From the NCBI GenBank assembly GCA_016709965.1, contig JADJLT010000006.1, forward strand, positions 124,001 through 188,000: a DNA stretch of 64,000 nucleotides, in the 5' to 3' direction. A program made the translations under genes and the position numbers. Of the stretch, positions 1 to 8,245 are shown one piece after another (position 1 is the first letter of the stretch; each line of letters opens with the position of its first letter). The notes beneath the pieces were generated by a model. It was not told where the DNA came from. It saw nothing but the letters and a program-made list of their open reading frames with translations, and did not search any database. This DNA is from Betaproteobacteria bacterium (lineage in GTDB: Bacteria > Pseudomonadota > Gammaproteobacteria > Burkholderiales > Rhodocyclaceae).

Positions 1-981
1 CTTTTTCTTCGCGCGCTGCAGCAGCCAGGCGACCACGGCAATCACCGCCGGTGCAAAAGCCGGCGCCGCCCAGTTGGCGTTGGCGCTGCTCTTCATGGCC
101 TGCATGGAAACAACGGCCCACAGCGGCAAGGCAAACCAGAGCAGCAGGCGGGTGCGGTCATCGCGCCAGCTTTCACGTGCGCGAACGAGTAGCAGTGCGA
201 AGACGCTACCCAGCACCGGACCAAAGGCAATCCACTGGGCTGCCCAGAATTCGCCGAGCGACGCCAGACCGCCGCCGGATGTCCGGTTCAAGGTAATGTC
301 GGCGGTGTGCTTCAGCGTCGGAAAATCATGGATGAAATTCCAGACGATGTTGGGGGACAGCATCAGCAGCGCCAGACCCGCCGCTAGCCAAGGCTTGGCC
401 GAGACTAGGCGGGCCCGCTGAAAGACCAGCAGGTGGAGTAAGGCAGCGCCCAGCCAGGCGGCCATCGTGTATTTGGACAGCAGACCCAGGCCGCAGATGG
501 CGCCGAGCAACAGCCAGTCGCGCCAGGCGTCGGTGTCCAGCGCCCGCAGATAAGCCCACAACGCCAGCGCCCAGAACAGGGTCAGCAGGGCATCGGTGGA
601 AACGAACAGACCCAGCCAGGAAAATATGGGCAGGGTGAGAACCGCAACTGCCGACCAGAAAGCCGTGCGCTCGTCGTATAGGCGGCGGGCAATTGCCCAG
701 CACGCGGCAGCGGCTAGCGGGTAACACAGCATGGACAATGCCTTGACGCCGACCATGCCATCGCCGAACAAGGCCGTGGATAACCAGATCAGTGCTGTAA
801 CACCGGGCGGCTTGGAAAAATAGCCCCAGTCAAGATGTTGTGCCCAGGTCCAGTACTGCGCCTCATCGACGTAAAGCGTGATGCCGAGATTGGGGAGCAG
901 CCAGAAGCGCCAGGCGAGCAGGGCGGCCGTCAGGCCAAACAGCCATTTAAGGCCGTTTTTGCCGTTGACCGCGGCGCTCAC
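1..981 (-). CDS. GT39 / ArnT-like membrane glycosyltransferase (partial, C terminus off the window)
   Basis: I translated this frame from a GTG at 979-981; it stays open to the window edge (327 codons). The protein is very hydrophobic with repeated transmembrane segments. Its N-terminal periplasmic loop carries DEAQYW and, shortly after, GYFSKPP, which resembles the acidic active-site loop of the ArnT/PMT (GT39) family. These enzymes transfer a sugar from a polyprenyl-phosphate carrier to lipid A or protein on the periplasmic side. The GTG start overlaps the stop of the upstream GT2 gene (GTGA), so the two are translationally coupled. That GT2 would make the lipid-linked donor. The sugar and acceptor cannot be told from sequence. 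The family call is fairly safe. Confidence 0.85.
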   Translation of the reverse strand, partial: MSAAVNGKNGLKWLFGLTAALLAWRFWLLPNLGITLYVDEAQYWTWAQHLDWGYFSKPPGVTALIWLSTALFGDGMVGVKALSMLCYPLAAAACWAIARRLYDERTAFWSAVAVLTLPIFSWLGLFVSTDALLTLFWALALWAYLRALDTDAWRDWLLLGAICGLGLLSKYTMAAWLGAALLHLLVFQRARLVSAKPWLAAGLALLMLSPNIVWNFIHDFPTLKHTADITLNRTSGGGLASLGEFWAAQWIAFGPVLGSVFALLLVRARESWRDDRTRLLLWFALPLWAVVSMQAMKSSANANWAAPAFAPAVIAVVAWLLQRAKKK

Positions 982-1988
982 GCCGATTTGTGCCAACCTT
1001 CGTCGGCGGTCAGTACGCGCTCGGGCCGTGCCGAGTAGGAGCGGATGGTGCCGGACTCGAAATAGATGCGCGCCAGCAGTTCGGACAACACGCCGGTGGT
1101 GATGAAGTGAATGCCGGCGATCAGCGTACCGATGCCGACGATCAACAGCGGACGACCACCGATGTTTTCACCGAGACCAAATTTCACCCAGGCCAGCCAG
1201 GTCATGATCAGGCCGGACAGCGCCGTCAGGCCAAGGCCAATGCCGCCGAAGAAGTGGCCGGGGCGGGCGCGAAAGCGCATGAAGAAATACACCGCGATCA
1301 AATCGAGAATGACGCGGAAGGTGCGCGAAATGCCGTACTTCGACACGCCTGCCGTGCGTGCGTGGTGTGTCGTCGGCTCCTGCGCAATGCGGCGCGGCGT
1401 GGTGACCGTGGCCAGCCAGGCGGGAATGAAGCGGTGCATTTCGCCATACAGGCGCACACTCTTGATCACGCTGCCGCGGAAAGCCTTCAGGCTGCAACCG
1501 TAGTCGCGCAGATGCACGCCTGTCATCCGGGCGATCAGCTTGTTAGCGATTTTCGACGGAATCTTGCGCAGGAACAGGCCGTCCTGACGGTTCTGCCGCC
1601 AGCCGGCGACCAGGTCGAGATCTTCGTTGATCAGGCGGGCAACCATGCGCGGAATGTCGATCGGATCATTCTGCAAATCACCGTCCATGGTCACGATCAC
1701 GTCGCCACGCGCCGCGTCGATGCCGGCCTGCATGGCAGCGGTCTGCTTGAAATTGCGTGTCAGTTCGACCACGCGGACGTGCGGCCCGTATTCCCGCGAG
1801 CACTGGATGGCGCGATCCACCGTCGCATCGCTGCTGCCGTCATCAACCAGCACCAGTTCCCATGGGTAATCGTAGCCGACCAGCGCTTCATGCACCCGCT
1901 TGACCAGCGGCGCGATATTGTCTTCCTCGTTATAAAAGGGGACGACGATGGAGAGGCTGTGCGGGGGGATGGTGAGTTCGGTGCTCAT
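978..1988 (-). CDS. GT2 family polyprenyl-phosphate glycosyltransferase (ArnC/DPM1-like)
   Basis: A 336-residue protein with an N-terminal GT-A domain. VVPFYNEEDNI opens the fold, VDDGSSDAT forms the nucleotide-sugar loop, and TMDGDLQND holds the metal-binding DxD-type motif. Two C-terminal hydrophobic segments (about residues 225-290) anchor it in the inner membrane. This is the usual build of enzymes that transfer a sugar from a nucleotide donor to undecaprenyl phosphate. The next gene, a GT39 transferase, overlaps its stop and would use the product. I chose the start at 1988 (MSTEL) because homologues begin near there; an in-frame ATG at 2015 is possible and neither has a strong Shine-Dalgarno sequence. 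Confidence 0.9.
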   Translation of the reverse strand: MSTELTIPPHSLSIVVPFYNEEDNIAPLVKRVHEALVGYDYPWELVLVDDGSSDATVDRAIQCSREYGPHVRVVELTRNFKQTAAMQAGIDAARGDVIVTMDGDLQNDPIDIPRMVARLINEDLDLVAGWRQNRQDGLFLRKIPSKIANKLIARMTGVHLRDYGCSLKAFRGSVIKSVRLYGEMHRFIPAWLATVTTPRRIAQEPTTHHARTAGVSKYGISRTFRVILDLIAVYFFMRFRARPGHFFGGIGLGLTALSGLIMTWLAWVKFGLGENIGGRPLLIVGIGTLIAGIHFITTGVLSELLARIYFESGTIRSYSARPERVLTADEGWHKSA

Positions 1989-2045
1989 GGGCGAATCCGG
2001 CGGGAAAGAAAGCATTTTAATCGAAAAGCCAGCTTCGACGTTTAA

Positions 2046-2486
2046 TGTAAAATCGTGGGCTTGCGAACCAATCAGGAATCAACAGCATGCTGCTGATGAT
2101 CGAGCAGCGTCATCCGGGGTTCATGGCATCGCGTAACGTCCCACGAATCCTTGCCCGTCATGGGGTTCGTGGCTCTTGACGTTTCATGAGGGACCCCCTC
2201 ATCCCTAAAAAATGCGGGTATGAAAGCGGGTATCAGGGAGCACGTTGCCGATACCCGCTTTGACGCGGCTCAGTGGCGCCAAAACAACTCAGGTGTTCAT
2301 CATGTCGGCTGCGATGCAGGAGGGCGAAGGTGAGTACGCCGGGTTGGTTTCCACCTGCAATGACCCTGTATGCACTCATATTCCGGATCGCATCTCGGGC
2401 CGGGGCCTTGATGTACCAAAAATGACTGCGAAGATGGATTTCAGTTCGGCCCGCCTGTGCGCGCCTGTGAATTCCGAGGAGCAGCC
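2046..2486. other. Intergenic region upstream of the integrase; no gene seen
   Basis: About 440 bases between the divergent GT2 and integrase genes. I see no tRNA or tmRNA end that would serve as an obvious attachment site. It contains two similar short words (GGGGTTCATGGC near 2117 and GGGGTTCGTGGC near 2162) and a perfect hairpin at 2223-2261, listed separately. It is the most likely place for an attachment site of the adjacent recombinase, but I cannot define one. Confidence 0.4.
2223..2261. repeat. Perfect 12-bp inverted repeat upstream of the integrase
   Basis: AAAGCGGGTATC at 2223-2234 is mirrored exactly by GATACCCGCTTT at 2250-2261, around a 15-base loop. A further GCGGGTAT lies just upstream, making a direct repeat. 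It could be a recombinase or regulator binding site, or a hairpin in the integrase leader. Confidence 0.6.
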
Positions 2487-3686
2487 ATGTCACTCACCGA
2501 CATCAAAATTCGTCAGGCCAAGGCCATCGAGAAGCCGCTGAAGCTCGCTGACGCGAATGGTCTGTACCTGGAGGTAAAACCCAGCGGCGCGAAACTCTGG
2601 CGTTATCGGTATCGCATCGCCGGCAAGGAGAATCTCTATGCCATTGGCGATTACCCGACAATCACTTTGGCTGAGGCGCGGAAGGCCCGCGATGAAGCAC
2701 GTGAACTGATCAAGAAAGGGCTGCATCCCGCCCATGCCCGTCAGAACGAACGGCTCCTGAAGATTGCCGCCAACAACGACACATTCAAGGCTATCGCCGA
2801 GGAGTGGAAAGAGAAGAAGCGCAGTGGCTGGGCGCCCTACTATCTGCAGCAGATCGAGCGCGGCATGAAGGCCGACATCTACCCGCGCATTGGACGCTTG
2901 CCCATCCGGGCCGTGACATCGGCAGATATTCTCGCCATCCTTGACCGTGCATCCAGGCGTGGCGCTGAGACAGTGGCTATCAATTTGCGTCAATGGTGCT
3001 CCGCAGTTTTTCGATACGCGGTGGTAACGCTGCGGGCGGACAACGATCCAGCCGCCGCACTACGCGGCGCGATCATTCGACCCCCTGTCAACCACAGCAA
3101 GCCTTTGTCCCGTGAGGACATCGCCGACTTCCTGAAGCGACTCGACGCGTATGGCGGCAATCGCACGACGGCGATCGCCCTGCGGCTTCTGCTGCTGACG
3201 TTCGTCCGCACCGTCGAGATGCGCAAGGCTGAGTGGACCGACTTCAATCTCGATGAATCCGAATGGCGCATCCCCGCTGAAAAAATGAAGATGCGGCGCA
3301 CGCACATCGTGCCACTGGCCCGAAACACTGTTGATCTGTTGCGGGAACTCCAGCAGATCACCGGCGCCGGGCGATGGCTTTTCCCGAACAATCGCCGCCC
3401 GCGTGATGTGATGAGCGCCACCACGGTCAATCGGGCGCTGGAGCACATGGGCTATGCCTCGGGCGCTGTCACCGGGCATGATTTTCGCGCCACCGCGTCT
3501 ACTCGCCTGCACGAGATGGGGTTCCGGTCGGAATTCATCGAATTGCAGCTGGCACACGTTGAGCGGAACCGGGTGAAAGCCGCCTACAATCATGCGGACT
3601 ACTTACCCGAGCGGCGGCAGATGGTGCAAGCCTGGGCAGATTGGCTGGATGGAATAGCGGGTGCGGACAAGGGCTCTGGGCATTAA
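2487..3686 (+). CDS. P4-type tyrosine recombinase/integrase (DUF4102 N-terminal domain)
   Basis: A 399-residue protein starting MSLTDIKIRQAK, with AGGAG at 2477-2481 placed well for ATG 2487. The first 90 residues match the DUF4102 arm-binding domain of P4-like integrases (DANGLYLEV, then WRYRYR). A SAM-like core-binding domain follows, then the catalytic domain. The RKHRHY set is visible: Arg in LTFVRTVEMRKAEW, Lys in the KMKMRRTHIVPL strand, HDFRA, LAHVE, and Tyr in KAAYNH. It appears intact. Such enzymes integrate genomic islands, often at tRNA genes, but none is adjacent here. The gene ends 28 bases from the convergent second recombinase. Confidence 0.93.
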   Translation: MSLTDIKIRQAKAIEKPLKLADANGLYLEVKPSGAKLWRYRYRIAGKENLYAIGDYPTITLAEARKARDEARELIKKGLHPAHARQNERLLKIAANNDTFKAIAEEWKEKKRSGWAPYYLQQIERGMKADIYPRIGRLPIRAVTSADILAILDRASRRGAETVAINLRQWCSAVFRYAVVTLRADNDPAAALRGAIIRPPVNHSKPLSREDIADFLKRLDAYGGNRTTAIALRLLLLTFVRTVEMRKAEWTDFNLDESEWRIPAEKMKMRRTHIVPLARNTVDLLRELQQITGAGRWLFPNNRRPRDVMSATTVNRALEHMGYASGAVTGHDFRATASTRLHEMGFRSEFIELQLAHVERNRVKAAYNHADYLPERRQMVQAWADWLDGIAGADKGSGH

Positions 3687-3714
3687 ATTCGCCGCGCGAT
3701 CAAGCCAGGCCGGC

Positions 3715-4809
3715 CTAAACCACCTTCGTTTTTCCACAATAGGCGTCTGTGATTTGCACTCGCCCGTGGCCGAGGCGGGCTGCAATTTCCCGTCGTGCCT
3801 GCAGATCGAGCGTCGGGGCGACGTTTGAACCGCCAGCGACTGGTGGCGGCATTCCCGTCATGCCCTCGTAGTCGTCGGCGGCGCCCTGGTGGCGCAAGCC
3901 GTGGGGCACCACCCCCAAACCTGCACGAGTGACGCCGAACCGCTCCATCACATAGCGCAGCCGGCGCATGGCCTGCTGCAAGCTCAATCGCGGATCGCTG
4001 ACGCTTTCATGAACGCCAACCGTGACCCGGCGCGCATAGTCGATCGCTGCCAGACGTTGTGCGTTATTGATGGGGAAGAGGCGTTCCCGCCCGCCCTTGG
4101 TGCCTCGGTGTGTGTCCAGGTAAAAGGCCACATCGCCATCCTGTTTACCCGCCTGCGCGGCGCTGATCACGTCGGTATGCGGGCGGAACATGACGCTCTC
4201 CTTGAAGCGCAACTGGAATGCCTGCATCAGTTTCAGGGAGGCGGCGGCATGCACGTCGTAGGCCTCGACTTCCTTGATGACGGTGTCCACGTCGACGCCC
4301 TGGGCGCGCCATGACTTGTCGACGCCGGCCGCCAAGCGGCGTTGATACAGCTTCGGATCATCGAAGTAGCATTGGATTGGTTTCAGCAGCTTCGGCTTGC
4401 CGATCCAGCCGGCGAAGGTTTTCATGAAGCTGAAGTAGGTCTGGATCGTCGCCGGGCTCAGCTGTCCGGCACGCGCTTCCTCCAGCCAGTAGCGAGTGAC
4501 GGCTTCGACATGGCGACCGCTGAAGGAGCGCGGGTCCAGCTTGAAGTGCTTCGGATGCCCGCGCAGAAAATCGAACAGCCAGATGCAGAAGCGCGTGCGC
4601 TCCGCCATCGTCTTGTGGCTCACGCCCTTAGGCTTGCTGCTGTGCTGCCAGTTGTGCTGCTGCAGGATCAACTGCAGTACGTAGCCACTGCGCTTGGGGC
4701 TCAAGGGAATGTCGTCCAGTGCAGGCTGTTCGTAGGTGCGCGACCGCTCACGGCGTTTGCCGTGTCGTGGGATGGCGCGGTCATTTCGTTTGTTGCATGG
4801 CTTGTCCAT
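3715..4809 (-). CDS. Tyrosine recombinase-family protein (integrase-domain protein)
   Basis: A 364-residue protein starting MDKPCNKRNDRAIP at 4809; an in-frame ATG at 4824 is an alternative. The open frame runs to 5115, but that extra N terminus is low-complexity and lies in the hairpin region. A SAM-like DNA-binding region comes first (around QTYFSFMKTFAGWIGK). The catalytic part has Arg in QLRFKESVMFRP, Lys in RGTKGGRER, HGLRH, LGHGR and a terminal Tyr in ITDAYCG, so the active-site set looks complete. It belongs to a different family from the P4-type integrase it converges with. Two recombinases in opposite orientation suggest two mobile units meet here, or one element uses both. Confidence 0.85.
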   Translation of the reverse strand: MDKPCNKRNDRAIPRHGKRRERSRTYEQPALDDIPLSPKRSGYVLQLILQQHNWQHSSKPKGVSHKTMAERTRFCIWLFDFLRGHPKHFKLDPRSFSGRHVEAVTRYWLEEARAGQLSPATIQTYFSFMKTFAGWIGKPKLLKPIQCYFDDPKLYQRRLAAGVDKSWRAQGVDVDTVIKEVEAYDVHAAASLKLMQAFQLRFKESVMFRPHTDVISAAQAGKQDGDVAFYLDTHRGTKGGRERLFPINNAQRLAAIDYARRVTVGVHESVSDPRLSLQQAMRRLRYVMERFGVTRAGLGVVPHGLRHQGAADDYEGMTGMPPPVAGGSNVAPTLDLQARREIAARLGHGRVQITDAYCGKTKVV

Positions 4810-4973
4810 GGCGTGTTTTCCCATTCGTTGAGTTGGCGGAACCCGGGTGTTCGTACATCGGCGGGTTCCGGGCGCCGATGCCAAGCCAGTGTTTGCCGCC
4901 ATCGCTAAAGCAATGGCGGCACGGAGCTGCATAAAAGTGATCGCCGGCCAGCATGCGTCGGGCGCAATGTGGC

Positions 4974-5880
4974 GTTCGCTGTAGCGAACCAGGTTCTCAA
5001 GGAACCCGAGGCAATCCCGGAGGCGTAACCTCCGGTACGGTGCCTGAGCGGCACCGCGAACTCGTTCCCCATCGCCGGCTTGACTGGCAACGTCCGTTCC
5101 GCGACGGACGCGCAATGCCGTTCACGCGGGCCGTGGCGCCGCACCCAAGTGCGGCAGCCCACGGCTGACCGAGGTCAGGGCGTGAGTTCGAGGGGAAGGA
5201 ACTCGAACGCCGGCCCCGCAGGGCTGGCGTCATTCGCGGCCTGGAACAGGCGCGAGAGAGGGAAATGGACAAGGCGGTCGCAGCAAAGTGCGATCGCCGG
5301 CAGGAAGGTGCTCAAGGCATCGGTGGTCGGGCCACCGTCTATGGCATCGCCGCTCGGGGCGGACGATGCCCAAGGCGCATCCTCGTTTCCTTGCATCGGG
5401 GGCGAAGGAAAGAACGGGCGCCATGGTCAAGCCATGGGCCGCGCCACTATCAACAACAAAACACCTGGGACGCCAAGCGTCCGGAACGACAGGCGCTCAA
5501 GGCGCCAAGGTAAAGATCACCACTCAAAAGGCTTGCGTTTCCGTGCGCGATGCACGCCGGGCCGCTAGCTGGACCGGGCTGATGCAGTTTCATTGTGGCG
5601 ATGGAAACGCGCCCTTGCAATCCCGAAAATTGCCGATTAGCGTGCCGCGAGCCGCAAGCGCCCGGATTTGCCGTGGCCTTGACATGGCATCGTTCTACCT
5701 CTGGTTCCGAAGCGATGAGCATGGTGGCAGCACGGGCCTATTGCCGTGTCACCCCAGTTCAAATGGAGTGTGTGGCAGGGCTCCGGAAGCGATGCCCGCT
5801 CCGGGCCTTGGTACTGCACTGTCACTCCGATCACAGCACAGTGCCACTGGAGATCGAGTGCGGCGCGTTGACGGACCGCC
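4974..5880 (+). ncRNA. Candidate large structured RNA: dense array of different hairpins
   Basis: This stretch has no convincing gene, but inverted repeats tile it almost end to end. Stems found by eye include 4974-4989 (7 bp), 4992-5006 (5 bp), 5017-5035 (7 bp), 5038-5056 (7 bp), 5091-5110 (7 bp), 5131-5164 (nested 6+7 bp), 5165-5178 (6 bp), 5186-5208 (7 bp) and 5209-5228 (8 bp). Others lie near 5321, 5343-5370, 5420, 5467, 5492, 5557, 5671-5691, 5731-5748 and 5779-5806. The stems differ in sequence, so this is not a repeat family. Three imperfect stems (about 5209-5228, 5671-5691, 5779-5806) contain G-T pairs that work as G-U only if the + strand is transcribed. I match it to no known RNA class. 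Not tested for folding energy. Confidence 0.45.
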
Positions 5881-5952
5881 CACCCGAATTACCGGGTTGA
5901 AATGGGCATGTAGTGCGAGACGCTGGACAGGTCTTTCCATGGGAGAACTGTC

Positions 5953-6468
5953 ATGCCAACGCTGCAAGCTATTTACGGGCGCCTGGTCGAGGTGCGCCGT
6001 TTTACCAACGTCCATCTCTACATTGGCCGTCGCCCACTCGGCCCAACCGACCGTTACGAACTGTGGCTCAAGCCGCCCCATGGCGCCGAGCGCAAGTTCA
6101 CCATCAACACGCGAATCATGCCGGCGCGGCGGGGGCACGAGGTGAGTCTGATCGTCACCGCGCACAAGGTGCCGCAGGTACTGGGACTGGCCAACTGGTC
6201 CACCATCGATGGCGTCAACTACGCCCGCACCGATGCGCTGTCACTGGTCCGCGCTCGGGACTTCGTGGTGTTGCCGGCAGCGTTCCTGGCCGCGGCTATC
6301 CTTTACGGAGATATCGGCATGGTGCTGTTCGTTCCGGCGGCGGTGGCTTACTTGACGACGGCCGCCTTCGGGCGGGCTATGGCGCGGACCCGGCGGGCTG
6401 CCCAGGTGGACCGGGCTATCGATGCGGAGGCGCTCCGGACGAGCCGATCTGTGCGGACGCTGCAATGA
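5953..6468 (+). CDS. Hypothetical membrane protein, 171 aa
   Basis: ATG 5953 is preceded by GGGAGAA at a good distance. Residues 1-90 form a polar domain (MPTLQAIYGRLVEVRRFTN, then a stretch that reads like an OB- or beta-rich fold). Two hydrophobic helices follow at about residues 100-135, then a basic tail. I do not recognise the family. The stop overlaps the next gene's start (ATGA), so the two genes form a coupled pair. They sit just downstream of the hairpin array and upstream of the IS insertion, and may be cargo of the recombinase-borne element. Confidence 0.65.
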   Translation: MPTLQAIYGRLVEVRRFTNVHLYIGRRPLGPTDRYELWLKPPHGAERKFTINTRIMPARRGHEVSLIVTAHKVPQVLGLANWSTIDGVNYARTDALSLVRARDFVVLPAAFLAAAILYGDIGMVLFVPAAVAYLTTAAFGRAMARTRRAAQVDRAIDAEALRTSRSVRTLQ

Positions 6469-6788
6469 CCATCCGCTTTGGCAATCAAGTGAGGCTGGCC
6501 TCGCGCGATCGCTTCCGGCTGATGCTGCTCATCGAGCGCGACCCCGGCGACATCGTGTCATTCGCCGAGTTGAAAGCGTTGATGCAGCGGCATCGCGCCC
6601 AAGTGCGGGGGGTGTCCCGCGACGCCGAATTCCTGCGCTGGCTGATGTACAGGGAAGGGAGTGGAACCGGTTGGGGCCGGGCAGAGGCTATCCGTGGATG
6701 CTTCGACAACATCCGCCACAAGTGGTTGTTGGCGACAGTGACAATCCCCAAGTGGAGATCATTCATCGCGGCAAGTACACGTCAATGA
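6465..6788 (+). CDS. Hypothetical protein, 107 aa, coupled to the upstream membrane protein
   Basis: Begins MTIRFGNQVRLASRDRF at an ATG overlapping the previous stop (ATGA at 6465-6468). The protein is helical, basic and tryptophan-rich towards the end (RHKWLLATVTIPKWRS). No family recognised. Codon and GC usage match the upstream gene. The coupling argues that both are real and act together. Confidence 0.55.
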   Translation: MTIRFGNQVRLASRDRFRLMLLIERDPGDIVSFAELKALMQRHRAQVRGVSRDAEFLRWLMYREGSGTGWGRAEAIRGCFDNIRHKWLLATVTIPKWRSFIAASTRQ

Positions 6789-6808
6789 CCAAGCAACAGT
6801 CCCGATAG

Positions 6809-6981
6809 CTCAAGCGACGACATGCTGTGGAGCCGACGATTGGATATCTCAAGTCAGATCACCCGATGGATCGTTACCGGCTCCAAGGGCCACTGGGCGA
6901 TACACTGCTGTGTGCCGCCGGTTACAACTTGTCTTGGTTGCTGCGGGCCATGGTCCGTCTGGGCTTGAAGGCCGCATTTTT
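6809..6981 (+). pseudogene. IS5-type transposase C-terminal remnant, left part
   Basis: The frame reads LKRRHAVEPTIGYLKSDH, then MDRYRLQGPLGDTLLCAAGY and NLSWLLRAM. This is the conserved end of IS5-family (DDE) transposases: the RR..xEPxIGxxK motif carrying the catalytic Glu, then KGxxGD. There is no start and no 5' part. The frame is broken at 6981 by the IS66 insertion and resumes after it at 12987. It is the oldest layer of the nested insertion. Confidence 0.7.
6974..6981. repeat. IS66 target-site duplication, left copy (GCATTTTT)
   Basis: GCATTTTT directly precedes the left IS66 end (GTAAGC...). The same 8 bases follow the right end at 12987-12994. IS66 elements characteristically make 8-bp duplications. 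Confidence 0.92.
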
Positions 6982-7049
6982 GTAAGCCCCCGGCAAAGTC
7001 ATCTGTGAATTGAAGGCTTAGACCGTGAAGATAGTGTCCACTAAGAACG

Positions 7050-7435
7050 ATGGTGGACACTATGGAAATTGAGAAGCCAAGCCGCCGCAGGCGGAACCAT
7101 ACCGAAGAGTTCAAGCAGGCAATGATCGCGGCCTGTTGTGAGACCGGGGCATCAGTCGCCGGCATTGCACTCGCCAACGAGGTGAATGCAAATCAGGTCC
7201 GTCGCTGGATGCGGGAAAGAGGCATTGAGCCACCGAGCCGCAGCCTGCCGGCACGGTCGATTTCATCGAAGTGCATTGCCGAACCGGCATTTGTGGCGGT
7301 AGCGATTCCCCCATCGTCTCGAGCGTCCCCGACATCCGAATCGAAGTCCGGCGAGGCAACACGGCGGTGAAGATTGAATGGCCCGGACAGGCAGCGAGTG
7401 ATTGTGCCGCCTGGTTGCGAGATTGGCTCCGGTGA
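7050..7435 (+). pseudogene. tnpA: IS66 TnpA (frameshifted)
   Basis: An N-terminal helix-turn-helix (RRRRNHTEEFKQAMIAACCE, then VNANQVRRWMRERG) is typical of IS66 OrfA/TnpA. The open frame ends at 7370, but the family's C terminus (DIRIEVRRGNTAVKIEWP, then WLRDWLR) is present in another frame and ends at 7435. The switch fits loss of one C in the C5 run at 7308-7312. The corrected stop overlaps the tnpB start (GTGA), as usual for IS66. This is either a real mutation or a homopolymer error. Confidence 0.8.
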
Positions 7436-7761
7436 TTCGGGTCGATGCCTTGTGGCTATCGACCACACCGCTCGACATGCGGGCAGGGACCGAGACGATC
7501 CTGGCCAGGGTCGTCTCGATGTTTGGCGAAGCCCGGCCGCACCACGCCTATCTGTTTGCCAATCGCCGAGCTAACCGGCTCAAGGTGCTGGTCCATGATG
7601 GCTACGGCATCTGGCTGGCGAACCGTCGGCTCAATCAGGGACGATTCTGCTGGCGACATGGCAATACGAGTGTTGAACTGTCCCGGTCGCAGTTTGATGC
7701 ACTCGTCCTCGGTCTGCCCTGGGAGCGCCTGGCAGACGGCGGTGTAATCCGGATCGTTTGA
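7432..7761 (+). CDS. tnpB: IS66 accessory protein TnpB
   Basis: From GTG 7432 the product reads VIRVDALWLSTTPLDMRAG, then HHAYLFANRRANRLKVLVHD, the hallmark of IS66 Orf2/TnpB. It is about 109 residues, the family's usual length. The start overlaps the corrected tnpA stop. TnpB is needed for IS66 transposition in studied members, but its chemistry is unknown. Confidence 0.92.
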   Translation: MIRVDALWLSTTPLDMRAGTETILARVVSMFGEARPHHAYLFANRRANRLKVLVHDGYGIWLANRRLNQGRFCWRHGNTSVELSRSQFDALVLGLPWERLADGGVIRIV

Positions 7762-8245
7762 CGGTCCACCAGTAGGGAAGTCCACGATAGCCAAAGGCTG
7801 TGGTGGCCGGCATCATGCCGGTCATGTCCTTGCCCGCCAACCTTGATCAACTCAGTGCTGACGAACTTCGCCAATTGGTGATTCGTCAGGCAGGCTTGCT
7901 GGCCGAGAGTGATCGTGAACTGAACTGGCGGCAGGGCAAGATCGACAAATTGACGCATGAATTGGCCGTGCACAAGCGCTGGCGCTTCGGGGTCAAGACC
8001 GAGCACTGGCCGGTTGAGCAGCGGCAACTGTTCGAGGAAACCATTGATGACGATTTGGCCGCGATGGAAGAAGAACTGGCGCAACTCTCCACAACACCAC
8101 CGAAGGCAAAAGGCCAAGCCAAGCGCCAGCCGTTGCCGGCAAGCCTGCCGCGTACCGACATTCAGCATGAGCCGGAATCGATGGTCAGAGGTGGCCCCGC
8201 GCAGTTGGACAGCAATCCGGTTTTCTTAAGTGATATCTCTGCGGG

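Noticed and set aside
990..2045. 351-codon frame antisense to the GT2 gene
   Set aside because: Mirror frame of a clear glycosyltransferase; His/Asp/Gln-rich product with no family.
2090..2200. Possible tRNA end as an attachment site for the integrase
   Set aside because: Two GGGGTTC words resemble a T-arm, but no acceptor stem, anticodon arm or CCA end can be built.
5288..6145. 285-codon + strand open frame across the hairpin region
   Set aside because: Low-complexity Arg/Ser/Ala product with no domain, overlapping both the hairpin array and the better-supported 171-aa gene. A high-GC chance frame.
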